A DNA stretch of 64,000 nucleotides from Selaginella moellendorffii (taxonomy: Eukaryota; Streptophyta; Lycopodiopsida; Selaginellales; Selaginellaceae). The translations under genes were made by a program, and so were the position numbers. The stretch is from positions 204,971 to 268,970 of the forward strand of contig NW_003314318.1 in NCBI RefSeq assembly GCF_000143415.4. The letters run 5' to 3'. Of this stretch, positions 32,286-42,365 are shown one piece after another; the stretch's first letter is position 1; every line of letters begins with the position of its first letter. Below the pieces are notes generated by a model. That model was not told where the DNA came from. It saw nothing but the letters and a program-made list of their open reading frames with translations, and made no database searches.

Positions 32286-33839
32286 TCACGTTGACTTCTT
32301 GGACTCCACCGATCCGTCCGTGCCGACGAGCGCCTTGTACTTGTCCTTCCTCGTCAGATTGGTACACTCGAAATCCAGCACTCCCGCCAGAGCTCGCTGG
32401 ATATGGTTTGCGACTTCGTGGGAGCTCTTGCCGCCCTTGCAAGTGAGCTCTTCCGGGAGCTGCTGGAGGAACGTTACCTCGTAGCTGGGGCTGGGATTCA
32501 TGAAGAAGTAGAATGGGTCCATCCCCTTCCAGGCACGAGCAGCGGTGCCGTGGAACATGCTCATCCGGTTGTCCATGGCGACGGGGACGATATCGTCGGC
32601 CAGCTCCGCGAACAGTGCGCTGAAACGCAGCAGGAATGGCTCCCGGCACGTCGTTCCCTCGGGGCAGATTACCAGGTCGCCTTCTTTCAGGAGCTCCCGG
32701 ATCTGAGCCGCGTCCTTGTCGCGGTTCCTGGAGAGAGCCACTGTTTTGATCGGGCTGAGGATCTCGGACAGTCGGGACACCGAGTAAGTCACGGCGGAGA
32801 CGCCTCGGCCCAGCGCACACGACAGGAAGATTGGATCTAGCAGCGTCCGGTGCGAGCAGATGAAGAGGACGCCTCGGGAGTTCTTGGTGGCTCTCGGAGG
32901 TGGCGTTCCTTTCACGGTCACTCGGACTCCCAGCAGCCAGAAGGCATGGTACACGATTGACATGGGAAGCAGCGAGCCTGCGGCGATTCGGAGGCAGGCT
33001 AGAACGAAGCCGACGGGGATCCAGAGGAGGGTGACGAGAGCCACGAGTGGCGTCGGAAGCTGGACGAGACGACCATCGTGAAAGATGATGGGCTTCAGAA
33101 GCTGGGACTTTGGAACTGGCTCCACGTTGTTGCTTGGGGGGACGACGTATCCTTCCTGGATTGAGAGAAGCCAGCGTGAGAATTGCTAAGTCGCGGGAAG
33201 GAGGGACGATCTTTTGTTACGTACCTTGCAAAGCTTCATGAACGGGAAATCGGTCTGCCGATCGCCAAGTCCAACGTCTGGGAGCTGCTCGGGATCACAG
33301 GCCTGGAGCAAGGCCTTGGCTTTGTTCTCTCCAACTAGAACTCCGGGGCTCTTGACGAAACCGGTTGCTCGTCCTCGGCTATCCATCTCCAGCTCGGTTC
33401 CAATCACCTCGTCAGCACCTAGGAATTCCTTGCAGAGCGACTCCACCAAGATCCTGGGATTCGCTGTGACAACAATCTTCTTCCCAAAGGACGAGAAGAC
33501 CTTCCACGTCTCGGGGTTGAGATCCTGGAGATAAAACCGCGGAAGAACACTCCGGGCGATGCATTCGATCTGAGAGACTGGAACACCCGCCAGGGAAGCG
33601 AAGATGAGGAGCTTGATTCCAGCGGCCTCGGAGATGAAGTGATAGAGAAGCCAGACGAGAGGCGAGACGAGGAGGAGCAGCCAGGAGCGCAAGATCCCCG
33701 ACGTCTCGAAAGTGGTGAGGAAAAAGTATGGGAAGGAACTCCTCCCGCGCAGCAGCGTTCCATCCAGATCGGAGGCCACCGATTCGCTCTCGCGGCTGAT
33801 TGTGCTGCTACACTTTTCGATGGGTGGAAACTCTGCCAT
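32286..33839 (-). CDS. GPAT: bifunctional sn-glycerol-3-phosphate acyltransferase/phosphatase, GPAT4/6/8 type
   Basis: Two exons on the minus strand: 33839-33225 and 33155-32286, 494 residues. The N-terminal half is a HAD-like phosphatase with DLDGTLL (about residues 24-30) and GDRQTD (about 192-197). Both catalytic motifs are intact, as in the active phosphatases of the GPAT4/6/8 clade. The C-terminal half is a PlsC-type acyltransferase with SHRTLLDP (about 306-313), [11 protein letters not shown] (about 369-379) and IVPVAM. Hydrophobic segments fit an ER membrane enzyme. The clade makes 2-monoacylglycerols from omega-oxidised acyl-CoA for cutin. Function is inferred from motif preservation. 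Divergent from the exonuclease gene with 307 bases between ATGs. Confidence 0.93.
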
Positions 33840-34146
33840 AGCTGCGAGCTCGGTCGCTGCTCTTGAGATCTTTTGCCAAATCCCCTGGAACGAATTCCAA
33901 TCACTGGCTTAAGTAGTGGGGCTCGACGATCAACTTCGATGGCTGGGAATTATCTTCGTGGGCAACGCCCCGAGAAATTTGAGCTGGGCATAGAGCTCAC
34001 TATGTTCGCCACGGTGTCCCCAATGCCAAAAAGTGTTTTTAAATGTTTGAATCCAGCATCTTTGCAGCATATTCATTTGTGACCTAAAAGCATCTCGGAA
34101 TATATGCTGTTTATAGAATGGGAGGGATTTAGGGTTTGCGGCGGCG
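33840..34146. promoter_or_regulatory. 307-base bidirectional intergenic region (GPAT / exonuclease)
   Basis: Spacer between divergent start codons. A telo-box in reverse (TTTAGGGTTTG, 34128-34137) lies ten bases before the exonuclease ATG. Confidence 0.5.
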
Positions 34147-34845
34147 ATGAAGAGGCCGCAAGGAGGCGATGGGGCGATCTCCCCGCGCGACGAAATCGAG
34201 ATTGTCACGAGTAGCAAGCGCAGGAAGGTATGGGATTACGTCTGCAAGAGGCAGCTGCTCGTCCACGCCAAGACGCGGCGGACGACGGTCATGGTTTTCG
34301 GCCGGAAGATCGATGTGGTGGTGACGAGCGATGCGGCGGAGATTGAGAGCTGGGTCTTGCGGCAGGAGGGGAGTGTCTTCGGGGTGGATCTCGAGTGGAA
34401 GCCGAATCGCGTCATGGGGGAGGAGAACAAGGTGGCTCTCATCCAAATCTGTGGAGAGACGGAATGCCTCATCGTCCAGATGTGCTACATCGACCAGATC
34501 CCGGACGCGCTGGTGGAGTTCCTCAAGAACTCGAGCTCCAAGGCCATGTTTGGCGGTGTTGGTGTGAAGAACGACGCGGAGAAGCTGGAGAGAGACCATG
34601 GCCTGGTGTGCAAAGGCACGGTGGAGCTGGGCGTCCTGGCCACCGAGAAGCTTGGAAACCAGCGGCTTAGAAACCAGGGGCTCAAGAAGATGGCCAGCAT
34701 TGTGATTGGGCTTGGAATGGACAAGCCCAAGAGAGTGACGATGAGCAACTGGGAGAACCTCCACCTCAGCGATGCTCAAGTGAACTACGCGTGCGTCGAC
34801 GCTTGGGTCTCGTACGCGATCTTGCAGAAGCTGCTATCGTCGTGA
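34147..34845 (+). CDS. WEX: Werner-type 3'-5' exonuclease (DEDDy), standalone
   Basis: A single exon of 232 residues. The DEDDy nuclease motifs are complete: Exo I GVDLEW (Asp81, Glu83), Exo II GVKNDAEKL (Asp143) and Exo III YACVDAW (Tyr214, Asp218). There is no helicase domain, as in the plant WEX family, where exonuclease and RecQ helicase are separate proteins. A basic N-terminal stretch (SSKRRK) may be a nuclear signal. These enzymes trim 3' DNA ends; Arabidopsis WEX is also linked to gene silencing. The start is chosen as the first ATG after the telo-box; the frame gives the usual family length. Confidence 0.92.
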   Translation: MKRPQGGDGAISPRDEIEIVTSSKRRKVWDYVCKRQLLVHAKTRRTTVMVFGRKIDVVVTSDAAEIESWVLRQEGSVFGVDLEWKPNRVMGEENKVALIQICGETECLIVQMCYIDQIPDALVEFLKNSSSKAMFGGVGVKNDAEKLERDHGLVCKGTVELGVLATEKLGNQRLRNQGLKKMASIVIGLGMDKPKRVTMSNWENLHLSDAQVNYACVDAWVSYAILQKLLSS

Positions 34846-36202
34846 TCCATGGACAGGTTTTTTCTCTCTTTTTTTTCTCTCTTCGATTGCGAGACTGTAG
34901 AAAGAGAGCTGGTGTAACACAGTGGCTGCACATTTTCGAGCGTGCAGCGATACTGTTTCCAGCAATCGTCCCCGATTTTACGAGGTAACTAAGTTACATT
35001 TATCTTGACTACGTTTGTGCTGTTCTCACGGTTCTTTGCGAGTATAGGCTGTGATGATAGATCGTGTTGGAATTCACCAGATCCTTTTGAGCCTTCGTCT
35101 AAGGTAGAAACTTGTTCGTTCTCGTTCGTAAGAACTCTTGAGCATTGTGGTCGTCCACTGTCATGTCTAGCTCTTTGAGAGGCTGTGATGAAAGACCCTC
35201 TGGGATTGTTGTGATCTTCCAGTGATCAAGATATACCAATGGATCCTTCTGAGCCTTTGCGTGTTTTTTTATGGGGTTCTACCAGTCTGTCTTTGCTTGC
35301 TCTGCATTGCGAACTGGTGTACAGATTTTTCACCACCTTACACTGGCTAGCTTTATACTTTTTATTCGCAGGATGGATATTGCTAGGTACTAGCTCCTGC
35401 TCGATCAACGTCTGTTGTAGGTGCAGGATGGGACGAGAGGGGAATTAAATTGCGCCTCACAGCACACCTGACAAACGGTGGAACACTGGCATTGTTTTAC
35501 GCGCCTCACATTCAAGTCTCGAGGTACAAGCTTTGTTTTCTTTCTCATTTTATTCTATTCTAGAGTTTAGAGAGAGCAGCTGCTGCTGTGCTCTGACTGA
35601 TCGGCCCCCCGGGTTTTAAATCCCTCTGCCTGCTCGCTTTGACTCACTGTCTTTGCTCGCTCTTGTTTTCTTTCTCCCTCAAGGCTCATCTCGAAAGCGC
35701 CGATGGTGAGGAATGGAAGTGAACTTCTCACTGCATCACTTGTCTCGCTGCTGCTGTCCGTGCTGCTGCTAACAGGTATCCCGGTTTATTGTTTCGGAGC
35801 TGAACGAGTGTGGATTGTTTCTGGTCTGGCAGCTCAGGGATTGGAGGATGTTGCTCATGTAAGCCTTGAAACTTTAGTCTCGTTTCATTTGAAAAGTTTC
35901 CAAACTTCAGGAAAGTCTGGAGAGTGCAAATCTAGTTCGTTCGCGCCGCTTGTTGCACAGGCCTCTGGGAGGTAAAGCCTTCAAAGCCTAGAAGATTTGG
36001 GAGTTTCCTAAAATCTTTCTTTCCTATCATTTCGAGCAGTTTGTGCAGCTCCTGGGCCCGTGTGTTCTGAAGGGGTGTTTGTGACTTGTGAGGTGGGAGG
36101 AAGAAGGGGATGTTTGTGCGGTTTGATCCACCATTGTCATCCCCATGTTTCGGGCTGCTATCTACACTCTGGAAGCAATGTAACTCACTGTGGGTTTTAA
36201 AC
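34846..36202. other. intergenic region with one possible secreted-peptide exon
   Basis: Plus-strand ATG 35703 opens a frame starting with a good signal peptide (a run of Leu/Val after MVRNGSELLTASL). A GTAAGC donor follows GAGGATGTTGCTCAT near 35858, and a CACAG|GCCTCTGG acceptor lies near 35961. I could not extend it beyond the second piece and recognise no family. The rest (34850-35690) shows an imperfect internal repeat around AGGCTGTGATGA (35046 and 35180) and no gene. Confidence 0.25.
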
Positions 36203-36602
36203 AAAGAAACATATTTAAGTATTAAACAAAATATACATTTTTGTTCTGTTTTTCTTTTCTTAAATTGTTAAAACACTTATTTAAAACAGTACTTATACGA
36301 TTGCGATGGAAAACACCCACAACAAGCGTACAAACTTAATTGCAGAGTTTCATGGCACCACAAGACTGCCAAAACAGAATATAGGATAGACAAAGCAAAA
36401 CGAATGAAACTGAGAGTTGCATGGGAGTTCACAAAGTTCAGCAGCAAATCCTTGACTGAAATTCATCAAACCACGTGTACTCAATTCATGAGCATGATTT
36501 TCAACGTCTTGTGGCGCGAAGGAAATTTCGCACTTACCGAACTCACGGGTGGTGTTCAACGTTGCGTGTGGTCCACAACCTCTTTCCCCTGGACTATATA
36601 AA
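36203..36602 (+). repeat. upstream block of thaumatin-like gene 1 (other copies at 55172 and 54936)
   Basis: About 400 bases before the first thaumatin-like gene recur before the second one (55172-55550) and, partially, once more at 54936-55166. The block carries the AAACATATTTAAGTATTAAAC start, a TTAATTGCAGA segment and the TATA region. Confidence 0.9.
36595..36602 (+). promoter_or_regulatory. TATA box of thaumatin-like gene 1
   Basis: TATATAAA, 52 bases before the ATG at 36655, preceded by CCCCTGGAC. The same element sits at the same distance before the second copy, so both promoters have a conventional TATA core. Confidence 0.75.
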
Positions 36603-36654
36603 TCCGCGTAGAAACTTGAAATATTATTAGAGAGGTATAGCATACACAGTTCCA

Positions 36655-37224
36655 ATGGCAAGCTCTACTGCCATCCTCGTTGCTCTTGTTGCTTTAAGCC
36701 ATTGTTTTGTAGCAATTCCACTCGCAGCAGCCACTTCCTTCAACGTTGTCAATCGCTGCGGGAGCTCGCAGAACATCATCGTCCGTGAGAACGCCGGGGG
36801 CCCCTCGATCGGAACCTCCGGATTCACTCTCGCCCCCGGCGCATCTCGCGGACTAAATCCTCCGAATCTCTGGGCGGGAAACATCGGCACTGGAACTCCC
36901 GGCCTCCTGGCCGAGTTCTCGATCAACAGCAACAGCAACAATGACTTCTATGACGTGAGCGCCGTGGATGGCTTCTTCATCGGCACTGGGATGAGCATCA
37001 CTGGATCTGGCAGAGGTCTGATTTGCCGAGCGGAGGCAGCGACTTGTCCTCCCCAGAACAGGAATGGGAATACTTGTGCCAGTCCCAACCGGGACGATCC
37101 AAACTCTCAGTACGCGCAGAACGTCCGTGCCAGATGCCCGGATGCCTATAGCTGGTCTGGTGATAACACCAAGACTTTTGCCACTGGAACCGGAGGAACT
37201 TTCACCATTACGTTCTGCCCATGA
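36655..37224 (+). CDS. short thaumatin-like protein with six cysteines, copy 1
   Basis: Single exon, 189 residues, with a signal peptide cleaved near LAAA-TSF. The mature part keeps thaumatin-family blocks in order: FNVVNRC, the acidic-cleft-like strand LAEFSINSN...DFYDVSAVDGFF, and CPDAYSWSGDNTKTF with GTFTITFCP at the end. It has only six cysteines in the mature chain, against 16 in standard and 10 in small thaumatin-like proteins, so at most three disulfides form. The cysteine-rich middle domain is reduced. Family members are extracellular, often stress- or pathogen-induced; the activity of this reduced form is unknown. A near-identical copy is at 55603. Confidence 0.88.
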   Translation: MASSTAILVALVALSHCFVAIPLAAATSFNVVNRCGSSQNIIVRENAGGPSIGTSGFTLAPGASRGLNPPNLWAGNIGTGTPGLLAEFSINSNSNNDFYDVSAVDGFFIGTGMSITGSGRGLICRAEAATCPPQNRNGNTCASPNRDDPNSQYAQNVRARCPDAYSWSGDNTKTFATGTGGTFTITFCP

Positions 37225-38034
37225 GCGATGATATCAATCACTCACTAGTTAATAAATAAATTCTGGTCTTCTTATTGACTTGCCAAGGCAGCGGTATCAC
37301 GTTTAAGAATGGGATTTATAGAAAACTTTCAAACTTCCTAAAACCCCATTCGCGGTAATGCGAAAAGCATGAACTTCCACGAGAAAGAGTTTCAAGGAAG
37401 AGGCGATGGGCATTGCGAGTCCTGCCACACCTTTAATATATATGAATGATGGTTTTGGGGGGGAAGGCGTCGCACAGAGGCACGGAAATGCCATTAGAAG
37501 GGGATGACTAGTCAATCCAGTTGATGCTTTGGGTAAAGGAAAACGGATCAATCACAAAAGCTTTCCAAAATTTTCTCACGTAGCACAGCGTGTGACAAAT
37601 GTCTTCCATCAGAAAATCTAGGCGTCAATGATCTTGAGAGCTTCTTTTTACCGCTCTGGGCACATTTCGTAAGGCGATGCAGCTCCTCAAGGCGGTCCCA
37701 GGTACAGCGACACTGGCTGCTTTGGATTTAGCATCCAGGAACACATTGATCTTGCGATGGTGCTTGAGCTCTTGAGGAGTTGCAAATCCAAGGGCAGATC
37801 CTCTTCAAATTTCGTCATGACCATTTAATTGAAGCCCATGAGATTTGGTGGTGATAACAAAAGCCATGGATCGATCAAACTGGAGGCTATGTGCTTTCTT
37901 GGTCATGCCATCCTAAGAACCCTAATTTGAAAAAGTGCCCATCTTTTGTTGATAGGAAAGATTCTTAGTTTATTAATAGTAGTATTATTTCTATTTATTA
38001 ATTTAATTGATCAAAATTTATAATTATAACAAGT
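37225..38034. other. 3' flank of thaumatin-like gene 1
   Basis: Sequence matching the flank of copy 2 runs to about 37900, with one block (37423-37679) in opposite orientation. After that, AT-rich DNA leads into the LTRs. No further gene seen. Confidence 0.6.
37423..37679. repeat. 257-base block inverted relative to its duplicate at 56294-56548
   Basis: Begins TGCCACACCTTTAATATATA and ends with ACATTTCGTAAGGCGAT. The duplicate downstream of the second thaumatin-like gene carries this block as its reverse complement. Flanks on both sides (GCGAGTCC left; GGCGGTCCCAGG and GGCTGCTTTGGATTTAGCAT right) are colinear. Confidence 0.85.
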
Positions 38035-38186
38035 TGTGAAGTCCAAGGATACAGCTATGATGTTGTATACTAATATTAGTGTTGTGGGATTTTAGTAACC
38101 ATTCAATTGATTTCAATCTAGGCCATTCATTTTTGTATATAAATTAAGGTTTTTGGGCTAATTAATATGCATATTTTCTTAATGTT
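38035..38186 (+). repeat. decayed LTR, opposite orientation, abutting the LTR of element A
   Basis: From TGTGAAGTCC to about CTTAATGTT the sequence matches the 175-bp family LTR read on the plus strand, with C-to-T decay and a truncated 3' end. It abuts the minus-oriented LTR at 38187, giving two LTRs in opposite orientation. Confidence 0.75.
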
Positions 38187-38361
38187 TGTGAGTGCATGGA
38201 ATATGGAAAGGGAATATAGAAATGTGCATATCAATTACCCCAAAAACCTTTGCTTATATATAGGAGCGAGTGGTCCGGATTGAAACCAATCCAACGGCTA
38301 CCAAAATCCCACTACGCTAATATTAGTATATGGCATCGTAGCCGTACACTTAGCCCTCATA
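38187..38361 (-). repeat. 3' LTR of element A (175 bp)
   Basis: Starts TGTGAGTGCATGG on the plus strand and ends CCCTCATA, where the other LTRs end CCCTCACA/CCCTTACA. Confidence 0.88.
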
Positions 38362-38540
38362 TCATCCCCTCCTCTCGGAATAATGGAAGGCCGTTAGGGT
38401 TCTCTGGTAGACGGGCTGGGATCTGGAGGAACATTAGGAGGAGGCATCGGCGGATCTATAGATGGTATTAACTGCTCCTGATCCCTTTGTATGAAGCGTT
38501 TCAACTGCTGCACATGCACAACCTCCGGAGGATTGGCCTA

Positions 38541-38911
38541 CTAGACGTCATGCCGAACCTCATAAACTTGCAGTCCAAATTGCCGCAACACCCGATATGA
38601 TCCTTTCCACTGCACAAGGAGCCCCTTAGATAAACCACATACCGTAAAATGGGGAAAACAGACTAACACCAAATCATCCACTTTGTACTTTGTAGGTGGA
38701 CGATGATGGGAGTTGTAGCGCCGTTGTTGTCCCACTTGTATGCGGCCTAAGTGTTCGGCAGACTCTGCTCGGACAAGTGGAAGAATGCTTGTCAAATATT
38801 GATCCCACGACCTAGCAATGGGAGCTCGTGGCAATCGCGAAGGTAAACCCAGCTCCGTTGGTAATATTGGATCATGACCATATAGAAGTTTATATGGTGA
38901 AGCACCAACAA
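38541..38911 (-). pseudogene. element A: C-terminal part of integrase region
   Basis: The minus frame includes RSWDQYLTSILPLV and KYKVDDLVLVCFPH, ending in VYEVRHDV. It is the end of pol, cut off from the rest of integrase by the nested element. No chromodomain follows, unlike the inner element. Confidence 0.8.
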
Positions 38912-38916
38912 CACTC
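38912..38916. other. target-site duplication CACTC, left copy
   Basis: CACTC immediately precedes the inner LTR start TGTAAGCC; the same five bases follow the other end at 45730-45734. Confidence 0.9.
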
Positions 38917-40055
38917 TGTAAGCCACAAATTTTTCCTTTCCAATTTGCCAGCTTACCTCGTCTATCCGACCAACGCTGCCTTGGCTTGTGCTAAGTTCCC
39001 TTGCCAAGGTTCTCGCCTATTGTACCAGCTCCTACTTGGTCCTACTTGGTTTCAGCTACTCACTGCACGAGCAACGGAGTGTTAGCCATCCATCTACGGA
39101 TTCCCAAATCTCTCCCAATCCCCCTCCCCGGGTTAGACTAGACTTAAGGTTCAGCTACACTCCCCGCAGGCACAAGCAGCCAAGCACACAAAGCCTCCAG
39201 GTTCCTAACACCCCTTGGTACAACAAGACTTGATCATGGGACCCTCTAAATCCCAAGCCTTGGGTGCAACACTTGCTTCGGGACGTCGGGGCGAAACACC
39301 GTGGCCTAACGGCCCGGTATGGGTACCTCTACCCCCCACTTCCATCCCGAAGGGAAGGACCAAGCCCCTAGGAAGGGCGAGGACCAATGAGCCGCATGGT
39401 ACTCATGTGGGGCACCACTCCACATGAGCCGGGAGCACCGCAATCGGTTTCCCTTTCGGGAGTGGGAGCTGCTCTTGAGCACTTCCTTGGATGGCCCCTC
39501 CGGCACCAACCAAGTCCATACTCACTCCCACCCAAGGCCCCTCGGTCCCAGTCTCAACCTCAAGTCAGTTTGGAAGCCCCACTGGAGAGTCCCTTCAAAA
39601 CTGGTTCCTGGACCTCACTATCCCTACTATACTTTTGGAACCCCCTGCAGCCCCCCCCCCCCCCCTGGGAGACGCACGCTTTAGGCTTTCACCCCTTGAC
39701 CCGTATTAGTATTTGGACTTAGTCTCTGGCTCGATCTCGGACTCGATTTCGGATCCGACTTCGGATTCGGTCTCGGACTCGATCTCGGACTCGATCTCGG
39801 ACCCGATCTCAGACCCGACCTCGGACTTGACCTCGGACTCGGTCTCGGACCCGATTTCGGATCTCAGATTCCGTCTCGAACTCGGTCCCCGAGTCGGCCT
39901 CGGACTCGATTCTGGACTCTATCTTGAACTCGGTCTCCGAGTTGGTCTTGGACTTGATCTTCGACTTTGGTCCCATCCGATGAACTCTTTGTCATTTTGG
40001 TCATTCTTTCGGGGTTCCTTTAGCCTACGACACCTCGGCGAGTTGGTTCCTTACA
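38917..40055 (-). repeat. 3' LTR of the nested element (1139 bp)
   Basis: Full-length LTR, TG...CA. It contains a degenerate tandem tract of 12-base CTCGGACTCGAT-like units (about 39720-39960) and a poly-C run near 39650. Confidence 0.9.
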
Positions 40056-40463
40056 AATCCACCACCCATAGAAGAAGTTCGATGCCTACATCGAACGTCT
40101 CTTTTTTTTTTTATCCTACGACTTGTTGACCATGTCTCCAGGGGCATCCCCCCACTTAGCGGTGTGCCTAAGTTAGCCTCCCCGGCCAAGAGCCCATGAC
40201 AACGGAATATAGGTGTCCCTATACTCCTCACCTCACCACGCCCTAGTATGGGGTCGGGACTTGAACCCAGCCTTGCTTTACTAGGGGGTTGGGACTCAAA
40301 CCCAACCTCCGTAGAATACGTCTACGGATTCGACATCCTCGCAGAGAGTCAGGCGTAGCTCCCTACGCTTGGTCGACCTAGCTAACCCATGCTAATTAGC
40401 TTACCTTCGGCGCGCCTTCGGGTCCCAATATATGACATTGCTCAACTTCTCAAATTGATACTT

Positions 40464-40775
40464 TTAATTGAACTTTGCATAAGTACATAGAGTTCTACCT
40501 TGCAGAAATTCCTCCACTAGATCTCGCGCGTTCGCTAGGTTCTCCTCCGGTTCCCATGTTGCTTCGCAGTGTGGAAATCCTTTCCACTTCACATGGAACT
40601 CTCTCACCTCACGTCCTTGTCGCTTGCTCTTGCGCGCATTGAGGATGGCCTCCACTTCGTATTCCTCTTCCCCTTGAATAACCTCAGGTAAAGGTTTTAC
40701 TTCGTCCTTGCGAAGCGGATCCTCAAAATACGGCTTGAGTAAGTTCACGTGGAACACGGGATGCATCTTCCCCAT
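40464..40775 (-). pseudogene. nested element: C-terminal chromodomain of integrase
   Basis: The frame reads MHPVFHVNLLKPYF, then EYEVEAILNARKSKRQG and FHVKWKGFPHCEATWEP. This is a canonical chromodomain (EYEVE..L, aromatic VKWKG, TWEP), which classifies the element as a chromovirus. Such domains steer integration to marked chromatin. It is separated from the rest of integrase by frame breaks. Confidence 0.9.
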
Positions 40776-40893
40776 CTCTCAAGGAAGTCGGAGACGGTAA
40801 GCCACTTTACCGATTTGAGCCTCAATCTCGTAAGGCCCCGCGAACCTGCTTAAGGAACTCAAGATCAATTCATTTACAGGAATACATGCATAT

Positions 40894-42359
40894 TTACCTT
40901 TGGGTTAACTTTTGGCTGATCCCACTTGGTAGCCTAAGGTTCTTGGTGTTCAGCCACACCTTCTCCCCAGCTTGGAACTCTACGTCCCGGCGCTTTTGGT
41001 TCACGTACTTGGTTTGCCTTTGTTGCGCCCATTTCAAGGAATCCCTCACTAGATTCCAAATGTTGAGTCTTTCCACCATGAATGCCTCCATTGCGGGTAG
41101 CTCTCCATGATACTCGGCCACACCGAGTTCCACAGGACCTTCAATAGCTCGCCCATTGATGACTTCCCATGGACTCACCCCAATACTCGAATGTGGTGAG
41201 TTGTTATAACACCTTTCCGCAAGTCCCAAATGACTTACCTAATCGGTCTGGTCTCCCGAGACATAGCATCACAAATAATCCTCCAGCTGCCTATTCACCC
41301 TTTCCGTTTGTCCATCTGTCAAGAAGTGTTAGTGCCACCAAACTTGACTTAATACCCCATACCTGTCTGTGGGTAATAGGCTATGCTGAATTTTAACTTG
41401 GTGCTATACTGTTCCAGGAGGGTCCTCCAGAACCTACTAGTGAAGATCTTATCTCGATCTGAGATGATCTCTTCTGGCCTTCCCCGCACTCGAACCACTT
41501 GTTCGAAGAACAGTTTCGCCACACCTTTCGCATCCACTTCTGTTGTGGTGGGTATGAAATGTGCCATTTTCAAAAATCGGTCCACCACCACGAATATCGC
41601 ATCAAACCCCTCGCTTGGGGGAAGTCCCGTGATGAAGTCCATCGTAAGACATTTCCATGGACGATCTAGAATTGGGATGCTTTGCAACAAGCCCCCACTA
41701 GCCTTAGTCACGGCTTTGACCTGCTGACATGTTGGACATGTCTTTACATAGTCTTGGACGTCCTTAGCCATATCTGGCCAATGGTACGTCCTCTTGAGTA
41801 AGCCCATCGTCTTGGGCACTCTGCCGTGTCCCGCAAGAGATCCGTCATGACACTCTTCTAAGGCTACCTTCCTTAGTTCCCCTTCTGGAACATACACCCT
41901 CGTTTGCTTGTAATAGATGAGTCCGTTGTGTTCCGCATAGCCCATTTTCTCTTCCGTTGGCAGCTCACTTCTCTGGTGAGCTTCCCGTGCCTCTAGATTC
42001 CTCAGCAACACTTCTTGTGCTAGACCATCGTTCTTATATGTTGTCCGCACATCGTCCCAGAAGGTTGCTGTTGCGCTGGATATCGCCAACTTCAAGCTCG
42101 CTTTTCGACTTAGCGCATCCACCACGATGTTGCTCTTCCCAGGCTTGTACAGAATCTCGCAATCAAACTCGGCCAAGGCATTGGCCCACTGACCTTGTTT
42201 CCCTCTCAGGTCGGGCTGTGATAAGAAGTGTTTCGTTGCCACATTGTCCGTGTAAACCTTGAAGTGTCTCCCAAGGTAGTGTCGCCACTCCTTGAGCACC
42301 TTGACCACCGCGAGCAATTCCTTCTTGTGGGCAGGCCACTTCCGTTGAGCCTTGTCCAA
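40894..42359 (-). pseudogene. nested element: RNase H end and integrase
   Basis: Frames 42359-41349 and 41229-40894 carry the RNase H tail (ELLAVVKVLKEWRHYL, VYTDN), the integrase zinc region (HDGSLAGHGRVP...CPTCQQVK) and the catalytic core (MDFITGLPPSEG, IISDRDKIFTS). A stop/frame break lies at about 41349, before the last acidic residue region, and the gene resumes in another frame (RCYNNSPHSSIGVSPWEV). Confidence 0.85.
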
Positions 42360-42365
42360 CTTCTT

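Noticed and set aside
40078-40095. Perfect short palindrome TTCGATG..CATCGAA as a possible terminator or attachment site
   Set aside because: Lies in a eukaryotic retroelement internal region where such a hairpin has no defined role.
39424-40129. Plus-strand frames with SDSISD and Pro-rich repeats
   Set aside because: They are translations of the LTR minisatellite and LTR body of the nested element, not genes.
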